64,000 nucleotides of DNA from Bradyrhizobium jicamae (GCF_018130215.1 NZ_JAFCKQ010000007.1:124001-188000), one strand, 5' to 3'; positions 33,279 to 43,621 are shown, counted from the first letter of the stretch. Notes: generated by a model from the sequence alone, not told the origin. A program made the numbers and translations.

Positions 33279-34406
33279 CTAGGCCGCGTTCTTCTTGCGC
33301 ATGCGATCGATCAGGGCGTCCTCCCAATAGGACAGGCTGCCGAGGCCGAGCGCCACCGCATTGGCGCGGCGATAGTACATGTGGCAATCGAATTCCCAGG
33401 TGAAGCCCATGCCGCCATGCACCTGGATGTTGTTCTTGGCGCAGTGCTGGAACGCCTGCGTGGCGCTGATGCGTGCGGCGGCCGCCGCTTCCGGCAGCTC
33501 GCCGGCATTGGTCGAGAGCGCCCAGGCACCGTAGTAGCAATTGGAGCGCGCCAGGGTCGCCGAGACATACATGTCGGCGAGCATGTGCTTGACCGCCTGG
33601 AACGAGCCGATCGGACGGCCGAAGGCGATGCGGTCGAGCGCGTAGTCGCGACCCATCTCCAGCGCGCGATCGGCGCCGCCGACCTGCTCGAAGGCCATCA
33701 GCACGGCGGCGCGATCCAGCACTTGGCTGATGACGCTCCAACCGTCGCCGTGCTCACCGAGCGGCTCCGCCTTGGCGTTCTTGAATGTGATCTCGGCCTG
33801 GCCGCGGGTCAGGTCGATATTGGTCAGCGGCTTGACCTCGACGCCCGCAGCCTTCAGCTCGACGATGAACAGCGATATCTCGGACTCGCGACTGCCGGAA
33901 CCGGTCCGCGCAGCGACCACGGCGAAATCGGCGATCGCGCCATCGGGCACCGGCTTCTTGAAGCCGTTGAGCGCGCCACCATTGGCTGAGACGTTGATCG
34001 CCTTCGGCGACGGATTGCCCTTGCCCTCGAACAGCGCCAGCGTGCCGATCGCCTCGCCTGCGGCGATCTTCGGCAGCCATTTCTGCTTCTGCGCATCCGA
34101 GCCTGCGATCAGGATCGCCTCTGCGGCGAGGTAGACGGTCGAGGAGAACGGCACCGGCGCCAGCGCGCGGCCCATTTCCTCGGCGATCACGCAGAGCTCG
34201 AGATGGCCGGCGCCGGCGCCACCGAACTTCTCCGGGATCGCGACACCGAGGAAGCCCATCTCGGCGAGGCCCTTCCACAGCGCCTTGTCATAGGGCGCCT
34301 TGCCGTCGAGCACCTCGCGCACGGCCTTGGGCGGGCATTGCTCGGCGAGGAACTTGCGCGCCTCGTCGCGCATCTGCTTCTGTTCGTCGGAGAAATCGAA
34401 ATTCAT
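33279..34406 (-). CDS. Acyl-CoA dehydrogenase (divergent, shorter subunit)
   Basis: A 375-residue acyl-CoA dehydrogenase-family protein that is clearly different from the two paralogues downstream. It opens NFDFSDEQKQMRDEARKFL and has GAGAGHLELCVIAEEMG near residue 60, with GGMGFTWEFDCHMYYRRA near 337. In steroid and similar pathways a long and a short subunit form an alpha2-beta2 enzyme with FAD held at the interface; one of the 415-residue proteins could be its partner. Third in the dehydrogenase block. Confidence 0.92.
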   Translation of the reverse strand: MNFDFSDEQKQMRDEARKFLAEQCPPKAVREVLDGKAPYDKALWKGLAEMGFLGVAIPEKFGGAGAGHLELCVIAEEMGRALAPVPFSSTVYLAAEAILIAGSDAQKQKWLPKIAAGEAIGTLALFEGKGNPSPKAINVSANGGALNGFKKPVPDGAIADFAVVAARTGSGSRESEISLFIVELKAAGVEVKPLTNIDLTRGQAEITFKNAKAEPLGEHGDGWSVISQVLDRAAVLMAFEQVGGADRALEMGRDYALDRIAFGRPIGSFQAVKHMLADMYVSATLARSNCYYGAWALSTNAGELPEAAAAARISATQAFQHCAKNNIQVHGGMGFTWEFDCHMYYRRANAVALGLGSLSYWEDALIDRMRKKNAA

Positions 34407-34427
34407 GGCGGCTACCTTTTTCTTGCT

Positions 34428-34520
34428 GTCGTTCCGGGGTGATGCGCAGCATCGAACCCGGAATCTCGATGTACTAACCTCTGGATTCCGGGTTCACGCT
34501 TCGCGTGCCCCGGAATGACG
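34428..34520. repeat. Palindromic repeat family A
   Basis: GTCGTTCCGGGGTGATGCGC...GAACCCGGAATC, then GGATTCCGGGTTC...GTGCCCCGGAATGACG. It lies between the ligase and acyl-CoA dehydrogenase genes. Confidence 0.85.
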
Positions 34521-34567
34521 TTCTGGTTGCGAATGATCGATATCGCTGCGCTCTACCCATCCTGCGT

Positions 34568-36439
34568 TCAGTTCAGAATGATCACCTCGTCGCCGGGCTT
34601 GTCCGCATAGAGCTTCTCGACGAGAGCGGCACGACGTTCGAGGCCGGCGCGCTGGTTGATGTAGCCCTTGTCCGTCAGCTCGTTGCCGTCGATCGAAGGC
34701 GGCTCGACCATCAGCATCGCGCGCGCAACGCGCATGCTGCTGCCGGTGGTCGCGGCATTGTGCGCCTGCAAACCCTTCTTCAGGCAGGCGATCACCTCTG
34801 GATGGCTGATCACGTCCTGATAGTTCGCCTCTGCATTGCCGACGAGCTGTCGGCACGCATGAAGGTTCGGCCAGCACAACAGCCCGATGAATGCGCGGTC
34901 CTGTCCCGCGACCAGCGCGTCGTGCACAACAGGCGTCGCGGCGGCGATTGCGTCCGTGCGCAGCGAGCCGACATGGACGAAGGTCCCGGTCGTCAGCTTG
35001 AAGTCCTCGACCACGCGGCCGGCGAAGATGATGCCCTGAAGCGGATCTTCGGCGTCGACGAACACGCCGGCATCGCCGATGCAGTAGAAGCCTTCCTCGT
35101 CGAACATCTTCCTGGTCAGGTCAGGCTGGCCGAAATAGCCCGGCGTGACGTTGACGCCGCGCAGCCGCAATTCATATTTCGAGCCGCACGGCACCATCTT
35201 CAGCTCGACGCCGGGGAACGGCAGGCCGATCAGGCCGACGCGCTCGGTGTCCCAATAGGTGCCGGTCGAGGTCGGTGCAGTCTCGGTCGAGCCCCAGCCG
35301 GTGTAGAACACGATGCGCTCGCCGGTGGTCTTCACCGCCAGCGCCTGCATGCGGTCGTAAAGATCGTCGGGCAGCCGCGCGCCCCCATAGGCCATGATCG
35401 AGAGGTTCTTGAAGAAGCTGCGGCAGAGCGCATCGTCCTTCTCCATCGCCGCCGCGAGCGCGGCATAGCCGGCCGGCACGTTGGCATAATAGGTCGGCGA
35501 TACCTCGCGCAGGTTCCTGATCGTCTCCTCGAGCTGGCCCGGCATCGGCCGGCCGTCGTCGATATAGAGCGTGCCGCCGTCGACCAGCACCGGATTGAAG
35601 GCGGCGTTGCCGCCCATGGTGTGATTCCACGGCATCCAGTCCAGCACGGTCGGGATCGGGCCGCCGCGCTCGCGCGGGCGCACCTGCATCATCATCGCCG
35701 CATTGGCGCACATCATCCCCTGGGTGTTGATGACGGCCTTGGGCATCCCGGTCGAGCCCGAGGTGAACAGCAGCTTGCCCACGGTCCCGGGCGTGATCTT
35801 CGCGATCGACCCGTCGACCGCTGACGTCACCGGCGTCGCGGCGAGATCGGCGAAGGCAACGCTCTTGATGCCGTCGCACGGGCGCAGCACGTGGACCACC
35901 GTGATGCCGGTGAGATCGAGGGCCTTCAGTGCCTTCTCGAAGGTCGGGCCGTCCTGCACCATCACGACGGCCGGCTTGATCAGGTCGAACAGATATTTGA
36001 GCTTGAGGTGGTCCTGGCTCATCAGCGAATAGGCCGGCGACACCGGCGCCGCCGCCAGCCGCGCCTGCATCGCGGCCTGGGTCATCAGCGCATGCTCGAT
36101 TGAATTGCCTGACAGGATCGCGACGGGACGGCCTTCCGCGAGGCCGAGATCGAGCAGGCCTTGCGTCAGCGCATCGACGGTTCGTTTGGCTTCGCCATAG
36201 GACAGCTTGCGCCACTGGCGGTCAGGACCACCGCGCTGCGCGAGCCAGATCCGCTCCGGCGCCTCGTCAGCCCATTTCGCGAGATAGGCTGGAATATGGG
36301 TCGCATAGGCTTGCAACGGAATCCGCGACTTCAGGACGATGGTGCCGTCGTCGCGCCGCTCGACCGCGATGTCGCGCTCGAGCCAGTCCACCTTGCGAAA
36401 GGCCGGCTTCGTCATCACTGCTGCGGCACTCCCATCCAT
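34568..36439 (-). CDS. Feruloyl-CoA synthase-like aryl-CoA ligase
   Basis: A 623-residue AMP-forming ligase. TSGSTGMPKAVINTQG near residues 228-243 is the P-loop, GWGSTETAPT near 395 the GxTE motif, and EEGFYCIGDAGVF near 445 the GD motif. It aligns with the ligase at 1-1859 throughout, including the C-terminal DKGYINQRAGLERR block, so the genome carries two such enzymes with probably different acids as substrates. GGGAGACGCAAA precedes its ATG. With hydratase, SDR and dehydrogenases in the same operon it would start a CoA-dependent beta-oxidation of an aromatic or alicyclic acid. Confidence 0.92.
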   Translation of the reverse strand: MDGSAAAVMTKPAFRKVDWLERDIAVERRDDGTIVLKSRIPLQAYATHIPAYLAKWADEAPERIWLAQRGGPDRQWRKLSYGEAKRTVDALTQGLLDLGLAEGRPVAILSGNSIEHALMTQAAMQARLAAAPVSPAYSLMSQDHLKLKYLFDLIKPAVVMVQDGPTFEKALKALDLTGITVVHVLRPCDGIKSVAFADLAATPVTSAVDGSIAKITPGTVGKLLFTSGSTGMPKAVINTQGMMCANAAMMMQVRPRERGGPIPTVLDWMPWNHTMGGNAAFNPVLVDGGTLYIDDGRPMPGQLEETIRNLREVSPTYYANVPAGYAALAAAMEKDDALCRSFFKNLSIMAYGGARLPDDLYDRMQALAVKTTGERIVFYTGWGSTETAPTSTGTYWDTERVGLIGLPFPGVELKMVPCGSKYELRLRGVNVTPGYFGQPDLTRKMFDEEGFYCIGDAGVFVDAEDPLQGIIFAGRVVEDFKLTTGTFVHVGSLRTDAIAAATPVVHDALVAGQDRAFIGLLCWPNLHACRQLVGNAEANYQDVISHPEVIACLKKGLQAHNAATTGSSMRVARAMLMVEPPSIDGNELTDKGYINQRAGLERRAALVEKLYADKPGDEVIILN

Positions 36440-36481
36440 TTTGCGTCTCCCGGAATTTCTCGTCCTTTGCAGGATCTTGTC

Positions 36482-37288
36482 TCAGCGCCTGATATAGACA
36501 GGCTTTCGTTTCTCGAGGAAGGCCCTGATTCCCTCCTGGAAATCTTCGGAGCGGCTGCACAGCACCTGATTGCGATCCTCCATCGCAATCACGGCCTCGA
36601 TCGAGCCGGCGTCGACACTCATGTTCAGGCATTCCTTCGACAGGCGGAGGCCGACTGGCGAGGCCGTCATCATCGCATCGACATAAGGATTGGCCGCGGC
36701 GTCGAGATCGGCGGCATCGACCACCTCCGACACGAGGCCGACGGCGAGCGCGCGGTCGGCCTTGATGAAGCGTCCGGTGAGGATCAATTCGGAAGCAACG
36801 GAGACGCCGACGAGGCGCGGCAGGAAATAGCTGGTGCCGATGTCGCAGCCGCCAAGGCCAAGCTTGATGAAGGCGCAGTTCATCCGCGCATTGCTTGCGG
36901 CGATGCGGATGTCGGCGGCGAGCGCCAGCGCGAAACCGCCGCCGGCGGCCGCGCCCTGCACCAGCGCGATGATCGGCTGCGGACAGCGCCGCATCAGCAT
37001 CACGATGTCGGCAATGCGGCGCTGCGAGTCGAGCGATTCCGTGACGCCGGGCGGCTCGGCCTGCCCGCCGCGGCGCGCCATCGCATGCTTGAGGTCGAGG
37101 CCGGCGCAGAAATTGGCGCCGGCGCCCTTCAGCACGACGACGCGGGTGTCGCGGTTGCGCTGCAGGCCCTGGAAGTAGCTGTTGAGCGCATCGATCAACG
37201 AGGGATCGAGCGCATTCAGGCTTTCAGGGCGATTGAGCGTGACCCAATCGACCCCGTCGTGATGTTCGATCAGCAGCGGTTGAGACAC
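36482..37288 (-). CDS. Enoyl-CoA hydratase/isomerase family protein
   Basis: A 268-residue crotonase starting at GTG 37288; GAGGA is at a suitable distance, and the frame upstream to 37384 has low coding quality and overlaps a repeat. FCAGLDLKHAMARRGG near residue 70 and GAAAGGGFALALAADIRIA near 110-128 form the oxyanion hole. Fits the hydration step between the dehydrogenases and the SDR of this operon. Confidence 0.9.
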   Translation of the reverse strand: MSQPLLIEHHDGVDWVTLNRPESLNALDPSLIDALNSYFQGLQRNRDTRVVVLKGAGANFCAGLDLKHAMARRGGQAEPPGVTESLDSQRRIADIVMLMRRCPQPIIALVQGAAAGGGFALALAADIRIAASNARMNCAFIKLGLGGCDIGTSYFLPRLVGVSVASELILTGRFIKADRALAVGLVSEVVDAADLDAAANPYVDAMMTASPVGLRLSKECLNMSVDAGSIEAVIAMEDRNQVLCSRSEDFQEGIRAFLEKRKPVYIRR

Positions 37289-37305
37289 GCGGGCATTCCT
37301 CCTCA

Positions 37306-37440
37306 CCGTCGTCCCGGCCAAGCGAAGCGCGAGCCCGGACCCATAACCACCGGCAATAGTCGTTGCGGCGGGCTGCGGCCCCATCGCGCTTCAGTGGAGA
37401 AAGCCGGGGTTATGGGTCCCCGCGTTCGCGGGGACGACAA
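37306..37440. repeat. Palindromic repeat family B (CGTCGTCCCGGCC type)
   Basis: ACCGTCGTCCCGGCC and GAGCCCGGACCCATAAC on one side are matched by GGTTATGGGTCCC and GCGGGGACGAC on the other, around a loop of about 60 bases. It lies 7 bases after the stop of the SDR gene at 37448. A compact relative is at 48103-48149. Confidence 0.8.
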
Positions 37441-37447
37441 CCGAGTG

Positions 37448-38206
37448 TTATCGCGGCGCCATGCGGATGGCGCCGTCGAGGCGGATGGTTTCGCCGTTGA
37501 GCATCGCGTTCTCGACGATGTGCACGGCCAGCGCGCCGTACTCGTCGGGCTCGCCGAGGCGCGCCGGATGCGGCACCTGGGCGCCGAGGCTCTTGCGGGC
37601 TTCCTCGTTCAGACCCATCAAGAGCGGCGTGAAGAAGATGCCGGGCGCAATGGTGTTGACGCGGATCTTCAGGCTGGCGAGGTCGCGCGCGGCAGGCAGT
37701 GTGAGGCCGACGATGCCGCCCTTCGAGGCCGAATAGGCGATCTGGCCGATCTGGCCTTCATAGGCGGCAACGGAAGCCGTGTTGATGACGACACCGCGCT
37801 CCTCGCCGATGGTCTCGATGGTGGCGGCGCGCTCCGCGAACAGGCGCAGCGCGTTGAAGGTGCCGATCAGATTGACATTGATGATGCGGACGAATTTTTC
37901 GAGCGGATAGACGCCATCCCTGCCGACGATGCGCTGCGAGCCGCCGATGCCGGCGCAGTTCATCAGCACGCGCGCCACACCGTGCGCGGCTTCCGCCTTG
38001 GCGATCGCCGCCTTCATCTGCTCTTCGCTGGTGACGTCTGCATGAAGCGCTACGCCCTTCACTTCTGCCGCGACCTTCTCGGCATTGTCCTTGTTCTGGT
38101 CGAGCACACCGATCCTGGCGCCCTTCGCGGCCATGGCGCGGGCGGTCGCGGCACCGAGGCCGGAGCCACCGCCGGTGATGAGAACGGCAACGTCTTTCAA
38201 TTGCAT
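37448..38206 (-). CDS. 3-hydroxyacyl-CoA dehydrogenase-type SDR
   Basis: A 252-residue short-chain dehydrogenase. GGGSGLGAATARAM near residues 12-25 is the NAD-binding loop, NCAGIGG near 84 stands for the NNAG motif, and the catalytic YSASK is near 158. The sequence resembles HSD17B10-type 3-hydroxyacyl-CoA dehydrogenases, e.g. the IAPGIFFTPLL segment. It would oxidise the 3-hydroxyacyl-CoA formed by the hydratase and feed the divergent thiolase. Second gene after the TetR gene in the minus-strand operon. Confidence 0.92.
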   Translation of the reverse strand: MQLKDVAVLITGGGSGLGAATARAMAAKGARIGVLDQNKDNAEKVAAEVKGVALHADVTSEEQMKAAIAKAEAAHGVARVLMNCAGIGGSQRIVGRDGVYPLEKFVRIINVNLIGTFNALRLFAERAATIETIGEERGVVINTASVAAYEGQIGQIAYSASKGGIVGLTLPAARDLASLKIRVNTIAPGIFFTPLLMGLNEEARKSLGAQVPHPARLGEPDEYGALAVHIVENAMLNGETIRLDGAIRMAPR

Positions 38207-38246
38207 GGGAACAGCCTTTCCTTGAGCGTTTCTTCTCTAGACTTTG

Positions 38247-38912
38247 TTATCCGGCCGCCACGGCGGCCGTTTCGTTCTTGGAATTGAGCATGCCGCCGAA
38301 GATCAAGGCTTCCATGTGCTTGATGTATTCGCGGCAGACCTCGTCGGTGACCGGACCAACGCCGACCGCCCGCGACATCGCGTGGCGGGCGAAGAACAGA
38401 TGATCGCATGCGCCGATCAGGCTGGTGTAGAACAGTACCGGATCCACTTTCCGGAACTCGCCGGCCTTGACGCCTTCGGCGAGCAGGCGACGATGAAATT
38501 CGAGCAGCGGCGCGACGAAGAATTTCGACACCTCGTCGGCGGCGTCAGGCGAGCTCTCATGCAGGAGACAATGGATCAGCCGGTTCATGTAGGGGAACTG
38601 GTGATAGGCGCGGATGATGCCGCCGATATGCAGCCGCAGTTTCGCGGTCGGCGTGATCGGCTGCGCCAGCAGATATTCGAGCTGCGACATCTCGGTGGCG
38701 GCATCGCGCGCCAGCAGCGCCAGCAACAGCCCTTCCTTGTTGCCGAAATGATATTTCACCAACGCGGCGTTGACCCCGGACTTCTGCGCAATGTCGGACA
38801 GCGACACTTCGATCGAGGCGCGCTCGATCATCAGCTCGCTGGCCGCAACCAACAGCTTGTCGGCGGTGGCGTTTTTGCTCGCGGCAAGTCTCGTCGGTAC
38901 GCTGGTATTCAA
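38247..38912 (-). CDS. TetR-family regulator of the beta-oxidation cluster
   Basis: About 221 residues when read from the TTG at 38912; in-frame GTG 38954 and TTG 38981 are alternatives, but the latter almost touches the likely operator. The HTH lies near residues 25-55 (VSLSDIAQKSGVNAALVKYHFG), followed by a ligand domain with a conserved LEYLLAQP stretch. It is first in the minus-strand operon and divergent from the thiolase gene, so it probably represses both and responds to an acyl-CoA intermediate. Confidence 0.88.
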   Translation of the reverse strand: MNTSVPTRLAASKNATADKLLVAASELMIERASIEVSLSDIAQKSGVNAALVKYHFGNKEGLLLALLARDAATEMSQLEYLLAQPITPTAKLRLHIGGIIRAYHQFPYMNRLIHCLLHESSPDAADEVSKFFVAPLLEFHRRLLAEGVKAGEFRKVDPVLFYTSLIGACDHLFFARHAMSRAVGVGPVTDEVCREYIKHMEALIFGGMLNSKNETAAVAAG

Positions 38913-38982
38913 CTGCGCTCGGGTCCTGGGGGCGGTGGAATGTCGAGGCCGCACATAAACCCATGGCGGGGCTGCACTCAAG

Positions 38983-39002
38983 AGTTAATTGATTGATTGA
39001 CT
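38983..39002. promoter_or_regulatory. Probable TetR operator between regulator and thiolase genes
   Basis: AGTTAATTGATTGATTGACT: seven of ten arm positions pair, the middle being a run of TGAT repeats. It is the only AT-rich symmetric site in the divergent spacer. Confidence 0.4.
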
Positions 39003-39073
39003 AAATACGGGGGCGTCCCTTAAATCCGGCCGATCTTTGAACAGCCCAATCCAGAACATCAGGGAGATCAGAC

Positions 39074-40246
<1,173 letters not shown>

Positions 40247-40251
40247 CAGTC

Positions 40252-40380
40252 GCGCGAATAGCGGCTGGCGAATAGCGAATAGAGGAACGAACAAGGAGAA
40301 GCGGACGGCGAGTAGCGGGTGACGAATAGAGGAGCACGCAAGATGTCCCTATTCGCCATTCGCTACTCGCTATTTGCGCG
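40252..40380. repeat. CGAATAGCGAATAG-type repeat with inverted copy
   Basis: Repeats of GCGAATAGCG and TGGCGAATAGCGAATAG on one side and the inverse CTATTCGCCATTCGCTACTC on the other, filling the spacer between the thiolase and acyl-CoA synthetase genes. A translated frame through it is low complexity, so the synthetase start is placed after it. Confidence 0.7.
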
Positions 40381-40390
40381 AGAGACACCG

Positions 40391-41926
40391 ATGACCCATC
40401 CCTCCGTCCACGCCCGCACTACGCCCGACAAGATCGCCTACCGGATGGCGGGGACCGGCAAGTCCATCAGCTATCGCGAGCTCGACGAGCTCTCGAACCA
40501 GGGCGCACATCTGTTCCGCTCGCTCGGTTTGAAGGCCGGCGACCACATCGCGCTGTTGATGGAAAACCGGCTCGCTTTCATGGAGATCTGCTGGGCCGCT
40601 CAGCGCAGCGGGCTCTATTACACCGCGATCAGCCGCTACCTCACGGAGGAGGAGATCGCCTATATCATCAAGGATTGCGGCGCCAAGGTGTTCATCACCA
40701 CGCCGCAGTGCGCCGACAAGGTCAAGGGCCTGATCAAGGGCGAGCCGGGTGAGCCGCTGTTCTACATGATGGACGAGCCCGCCCCTGGCTTCCGCTCCTA
40801 TGACAAGGAAGCGGCCGCGCAGCCGACCACGCCTGTCGCCGACGAGGTTGCGGGCTACGACATGCTGTATTCCTCCGGCACCACCGGCCGGCCGAAGGGC
40901 ATCAAGAAGGAATTCGAGGGCAACCGGATCGATGTACCGAACCCGTTCCTGCGCATCCTCTGCGCCGACATGTGCGGCATGAATGCCGACAGCATCTATC
41001 TGTCGCCGGCGCCGCTCTATCATGCGGCGCCCTTGCGCTTCAACATGATGGCGACCGTGCTCGGGGGCACCTCGGTCATCATGGAGCATTTCGACGCCGA
41101 GGAATTCCTGAAGCAGGTCGAGAAGCACCGGATCACGCAATCGCAGCTGGTGCCGACGATGTTCGTGCGCATGCTGAAGCTGCCCGACGACGTCCGCGCC
41201 CGCTACAACGTCTCCTCGCTGAAGGGCGCGATCCATGCGGCGGCACCGTGTCCGGTCGACGTCAAGGCGAAGATGATCGAATGGTGGGGACCGATCCTGA
41301 TCGAGTATTACGCCGGCTCGGAAGGCAACGGCGTCACGGTCTCGACCTCGCAGCAATGGCTCAGCCATCGCGGCACCGTCGGTCGCGCCGTGGTGGGCAA
41401 GGTCAAGATCCTGGACGAGAACGAGCAGGAGGCGCCGACCGGCCAGATCGGCCAGGTCTATTTCGCCGATGCGCCCGTCTTCTCCTATCACAACGATCCC
41501 GAGAAGACGAAGAAAGCCTATAACGCGAAAGGCTGGTCGACGCTCGGCGATGTCGGCTATCTCGACGACGAGGGCTTCCTCTACCTCACCGACCGCAAGA
41601 GCTACATGATCATCTCAGGCGGGGTGAACATCTATCCGCAGGAGACGGAGGACGTGCTGATCACGCATCCCGCGGTCTCCGACGTCGCGGTGTTCGGTGT
41701 GCCGAACGAGGAGATGGGCGAGGAGGTCAAGGCCGTGGTGCAGCCGCACGACATGGCGAAGGCCGGCAAGGACCTCGAGGCCGAGCTGATCGCGTTCTGC
41801 AGGCAGCATCTGTCGCCGATCAAATGCCCCAGGAGCATCGACTTCGAACCGGAGCTGCCGCGAACGCCGACCGGCAAGCTGGTGAAGCGCCATTTGCGCG
41901 ACAAATATTGGCCGAAGAAGGCGTAG
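40391..41926 (+). CDS. AMP-forming acyl-CoA synthetase
   Basis: A 511-residue acyl-CoA ligase with start at 40391, chosen because the frame upstream runs through a repeat. YSSGTTGRPKGIK near residues 158-170 is the P-loop; EYYAGSEGNG near 305 replaces the usual GxTE motif, and DRKSYMIISGGVNIYPQE near 405 is the hinge. C-terminal LPRTPTGKLVKR supplies the adenylation Lys. It differs strongly from the 623-residue ligase in the same cluster and probably activates a different acid, such as a shortened or side-chain product. Confidence 0.92.
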   Translation: MTHPSVHARTTPDKIAYRMAGTGKSISYRELDELSNQGAHLFRSLGLKAGDHIALLMENRLAFMEICWAAQRSGLYYTAISRYLTEEEIAYIIKDCGAKVFITTPQCADKVKGLIKGEPGEPLFYMMDEPAPGFRSYDKEAAAQPTTPVADEVAGYDMLYSSGTTGRPKGIKKEFEGNRIDVPNPFLRILCADMCGMNADSIYLSPAPLYHAAPLRFNMMATVLGGTSVIMEHFDAEEFLKQVEKHRITQSQLVPTMFVRMLKLPDDVRARYNVSSLKGAIHAAAPCPVDVKAKMIEWWGPILIEYYAGSEGNGVTVSTSQQWLSHRGTVGRAVVGKVKILDENEQEAPTGQIGQVYFADAPVFSYHNDPEKTKKAYNAKGWSTLGDVGYLDDEGFLYLTDRKSYMIISGGVNIYPQETEDVLITHPAVSDVAVFGVPNEEMGEEVKAVVQPHDMAKAGKDLEAELIAFCRQHLSPIKCPRSIDFEPELPRTPTGKLVKRHLRDKYWPKKA

Positions 41927-41950
41927 GCGAAGATCTCTGGGAGGTGCGCA

Positions 41951-43108
41951 ATGAACACGACAACGGATCTCCCCGACGTTCCGCTCCCCTCCACCATCCG
42001 CTCGCGTTACGTCGACGGCATCAATGGCCTCACGATGCATGTGCTGGAGGCGGGCTTCGAAACGTCAGGCCGTCCCTGCCTGCTGCTGTTGCACGGCTTC
42101 CCCGAGCTCGCCTTCTCCTGGCGCAAGGTGATGCCGGCGCTGGCTGCGGCCGGCTATCACGTGATCGCGCCGGATCAGCGCGGCTATGGACGCACGACGG
42201 GATGGAGCGCCGACTATGACTGCGAGCTCGCACCGTTCCGCCTGCCGAACATGGTACGCGACGCGCTCGGGCTGGTCGCAGCGTTCGGTTACAAACATGT
42301 CGACGCGGTGATCGGGCATGATGCCGGGTCATCGGTCGCAGCATGGTGCGCGCTGATCCGGCCCGATGTGTTCCGCGCCGTGGTGATGATGAGCGCGCCG
42401 TTTGCAGGACCGCCGTCGCTGCCGTTCAACACCGCCAACGCGCCGGCGAGGCCCGCGACCGAGGATCCCGTGCATCGCGAGCTGGCGGCGCTGCCGCGCC
42501 CGCGCAAGCATTACCACTGGTACTACTCGACGCGCGCGGCCAATGCCGACATGCATCGCGCGCCGCAGGGCGTGCATGATTTCCTGCGCGCCTACTACCA
42601 TCACAAGAGCGCGGACTGGACCGACAACAAGCCCTATCCGCTGCAATCATGGTCGGCGGGCGAATTGGCGAAACTGCCGACCTACTATGTGATGGATCTC
42701 GCCAGGGACATGCCGGCGACGGTCGCCGAGGAGATGCCCTCGCGCGAGGCGATCGTCGCGAACACCTGGCTGCCGGACCATGAGCTCGCCTATTACAGCG
42801 CCGAATATCAGCGCACCGGGTTCCAGGGCGGGCTGCAATGGTATCGCTGCGGCACCTCGGGCGCGTTCGTGCCGGAGATGCAGACCTGGGGCGGCCGTAC
42901 CATCGACGTGCCCTCCGCCTTCATCTCGGGAAGGCAGGATTGGGGCACCTATCAGCGGCCCGGCGCGTTCGAGGCGATGCAGACCAGGGCCTGCACCAAC
43001 ATGATCGGCTGCCACCTGATCGACGGTGCCGGCCATTGGGTGCAGCAGGAGCAGCCGGACGAGGTCGGCCGCCTGCTGCTTCGGTTCCTGGCCCGTGCGG
43101 CGCAATAG
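41951..43108 (+). CDS. Epoxide hydrolase-like alpha/beta hydrolase
   Basis: A 385-residue alpha/beta hydrolase. LLLLHGFPELAFSWRK near residues 45-60 contains the HGFPE oxyanion motif of epoxide hydrolases, GHDAGSSVAAW near 122 carries the Asp nucleophile, and GHWVQQEQPDEVG near 360 the catalytic His. A 24-base gap follows the synthetase gene, so it is probably the third gene of the thiolase operon. It could open an epoxide or related ring in the same pathway. Confidence 0.9.
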   Translation: MNTTTDLPDVPLPSTIRSRYVDGINGLTMHVLEAGFETSGRPCLLLLHGFPELAFSWRKVMPALAAAGYHVIAPDQRGYGRTTGWSADYDCELAPFRLPNMVRDALGLVAAFGYKHVDAVIGHDAGSSVAAWCALIRPDVFRAVVMMSAPFAGPPSLPFNTANAPARPATEDPVHRELAALPRPRKHYHWYYSTRAANADMHRAPQGVHDFLRAYYHHKSADWTDNKPYPLQSWSAGELAKLPTYYVMDLARDMPATVAEEMPSREAIVANTWLPDHELAYYSAEYQRTGFQGGLQWYRCGTSGAFVPEMQTWGGRTIDVPSAFISGRQDWGTYQRPGAFEAMQTRACTNMIGCHLIDGAGHWVQQEQPDEVGRLLLRFLARAAQ

Positions 43109-43200
43109 GACGACGTCCGGAAACATCGAGGAACATTCGTCGGAACCTGGCGTTGCGGTCAGCCGGTTGTTCGTCCGGTGACCTGATCAGGAGGAGAATT

Positions 43201-43554
43201 ATGGAGAAGAAGATTGCCGGACTGCTGGGTGCCGTCGCGTCGCTTGGCGCGCTCGGCGCAGTGCAGGCCGCGCCGGCGCCGGCCGACGTTCTGCAGGCGA
43301 ACTCCTATGCGGAACTGCTGGAACCGATCTCGGATGCCTCGGCCAAGCTGCAAGCCCTCGACGAGGCCACGCCGCCGCAAGCCCACGAGAACGTGCAGCT
43401 CGCGCAGTACTATCATCACCATCATCACCACCATCATCATCACCGCTACTATCGCCGCTATGGGCCGGTCGTCGTGGTGCCGGGCTATCGGCGCCACCAT
43501 CACCATCATCACCACCACCATCATCATCACCATCACGGGTATTATCGCTACTGA
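43201..43554 (+). CDS. Exported poly-histidine protein
   Basis: A 117-residue protein after an AGGAGGAG ribosome-binding site. Residues 1-24 are a signal peptide (GLLGAVASLGALGAVQAA). The mature chain has a short helical part followed by two pure His runs, residues 72-81 (ten) and 99-112 (fourteen), set in Tyr/Arg-rich flanks (RYYRRYG, GYYRY). It would bind Ni, Zn, Co or Cu in the periplasm. Small nickel-storage and zinc-sequestering proteins use similar His runs, but it shares no other family feature that I recognise. MbfA and a cytochrome b561 lie nearby. Confidence 0.8.
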   Translation: MEKKIAGLLGAVASLGALGAVQAAPAPADVLQANSYAELLEPISDASAKLQALDEATPPQAHENVQLAQYYHHHHHHHHHHRYYRRYGPVVVVPGYRRHHHHHHHHHHHHHHGYYRY

Positions 43555-43573
43555 GCAGTGCGAAGCGCGACAA

Positions 43574-43591
43574 CGGGGCCCACAGGCCCCG
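43574..43591. terminator. Rho-independent-like hairpin after the poly-His gene
   Basis: CGGGGCC, loop CACA, GGCCCCG: a 7-bp GC-rich perfect hairpin 19 bases after the poly-His stop, between convergent genes. There is no long T run on either strand. Confidence 0.6.
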
Positions 43592-43621
43592 CTGTCCTCC
43601 GGCGATGATGCCGGCGACTGC

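Noticed and set aside
40319..40390. Upstream start for the acyl-CoA synthetase
   Set aside because: The added peptide reads through the CGAATAG-type repeat; the downstream ATG matches family length.
43159..43536. Minus-strand frame with runs of Met and Val
   Set aside because: It is the reverse of the poly-His codons of the real plus-strand gene.
43410..43545. CAT/CAC tandem array resembling a short repeat array or CRISPR-like block
   Set aside because: It is codon-level low complexity encoding His runs in frame, with no spacer structure.
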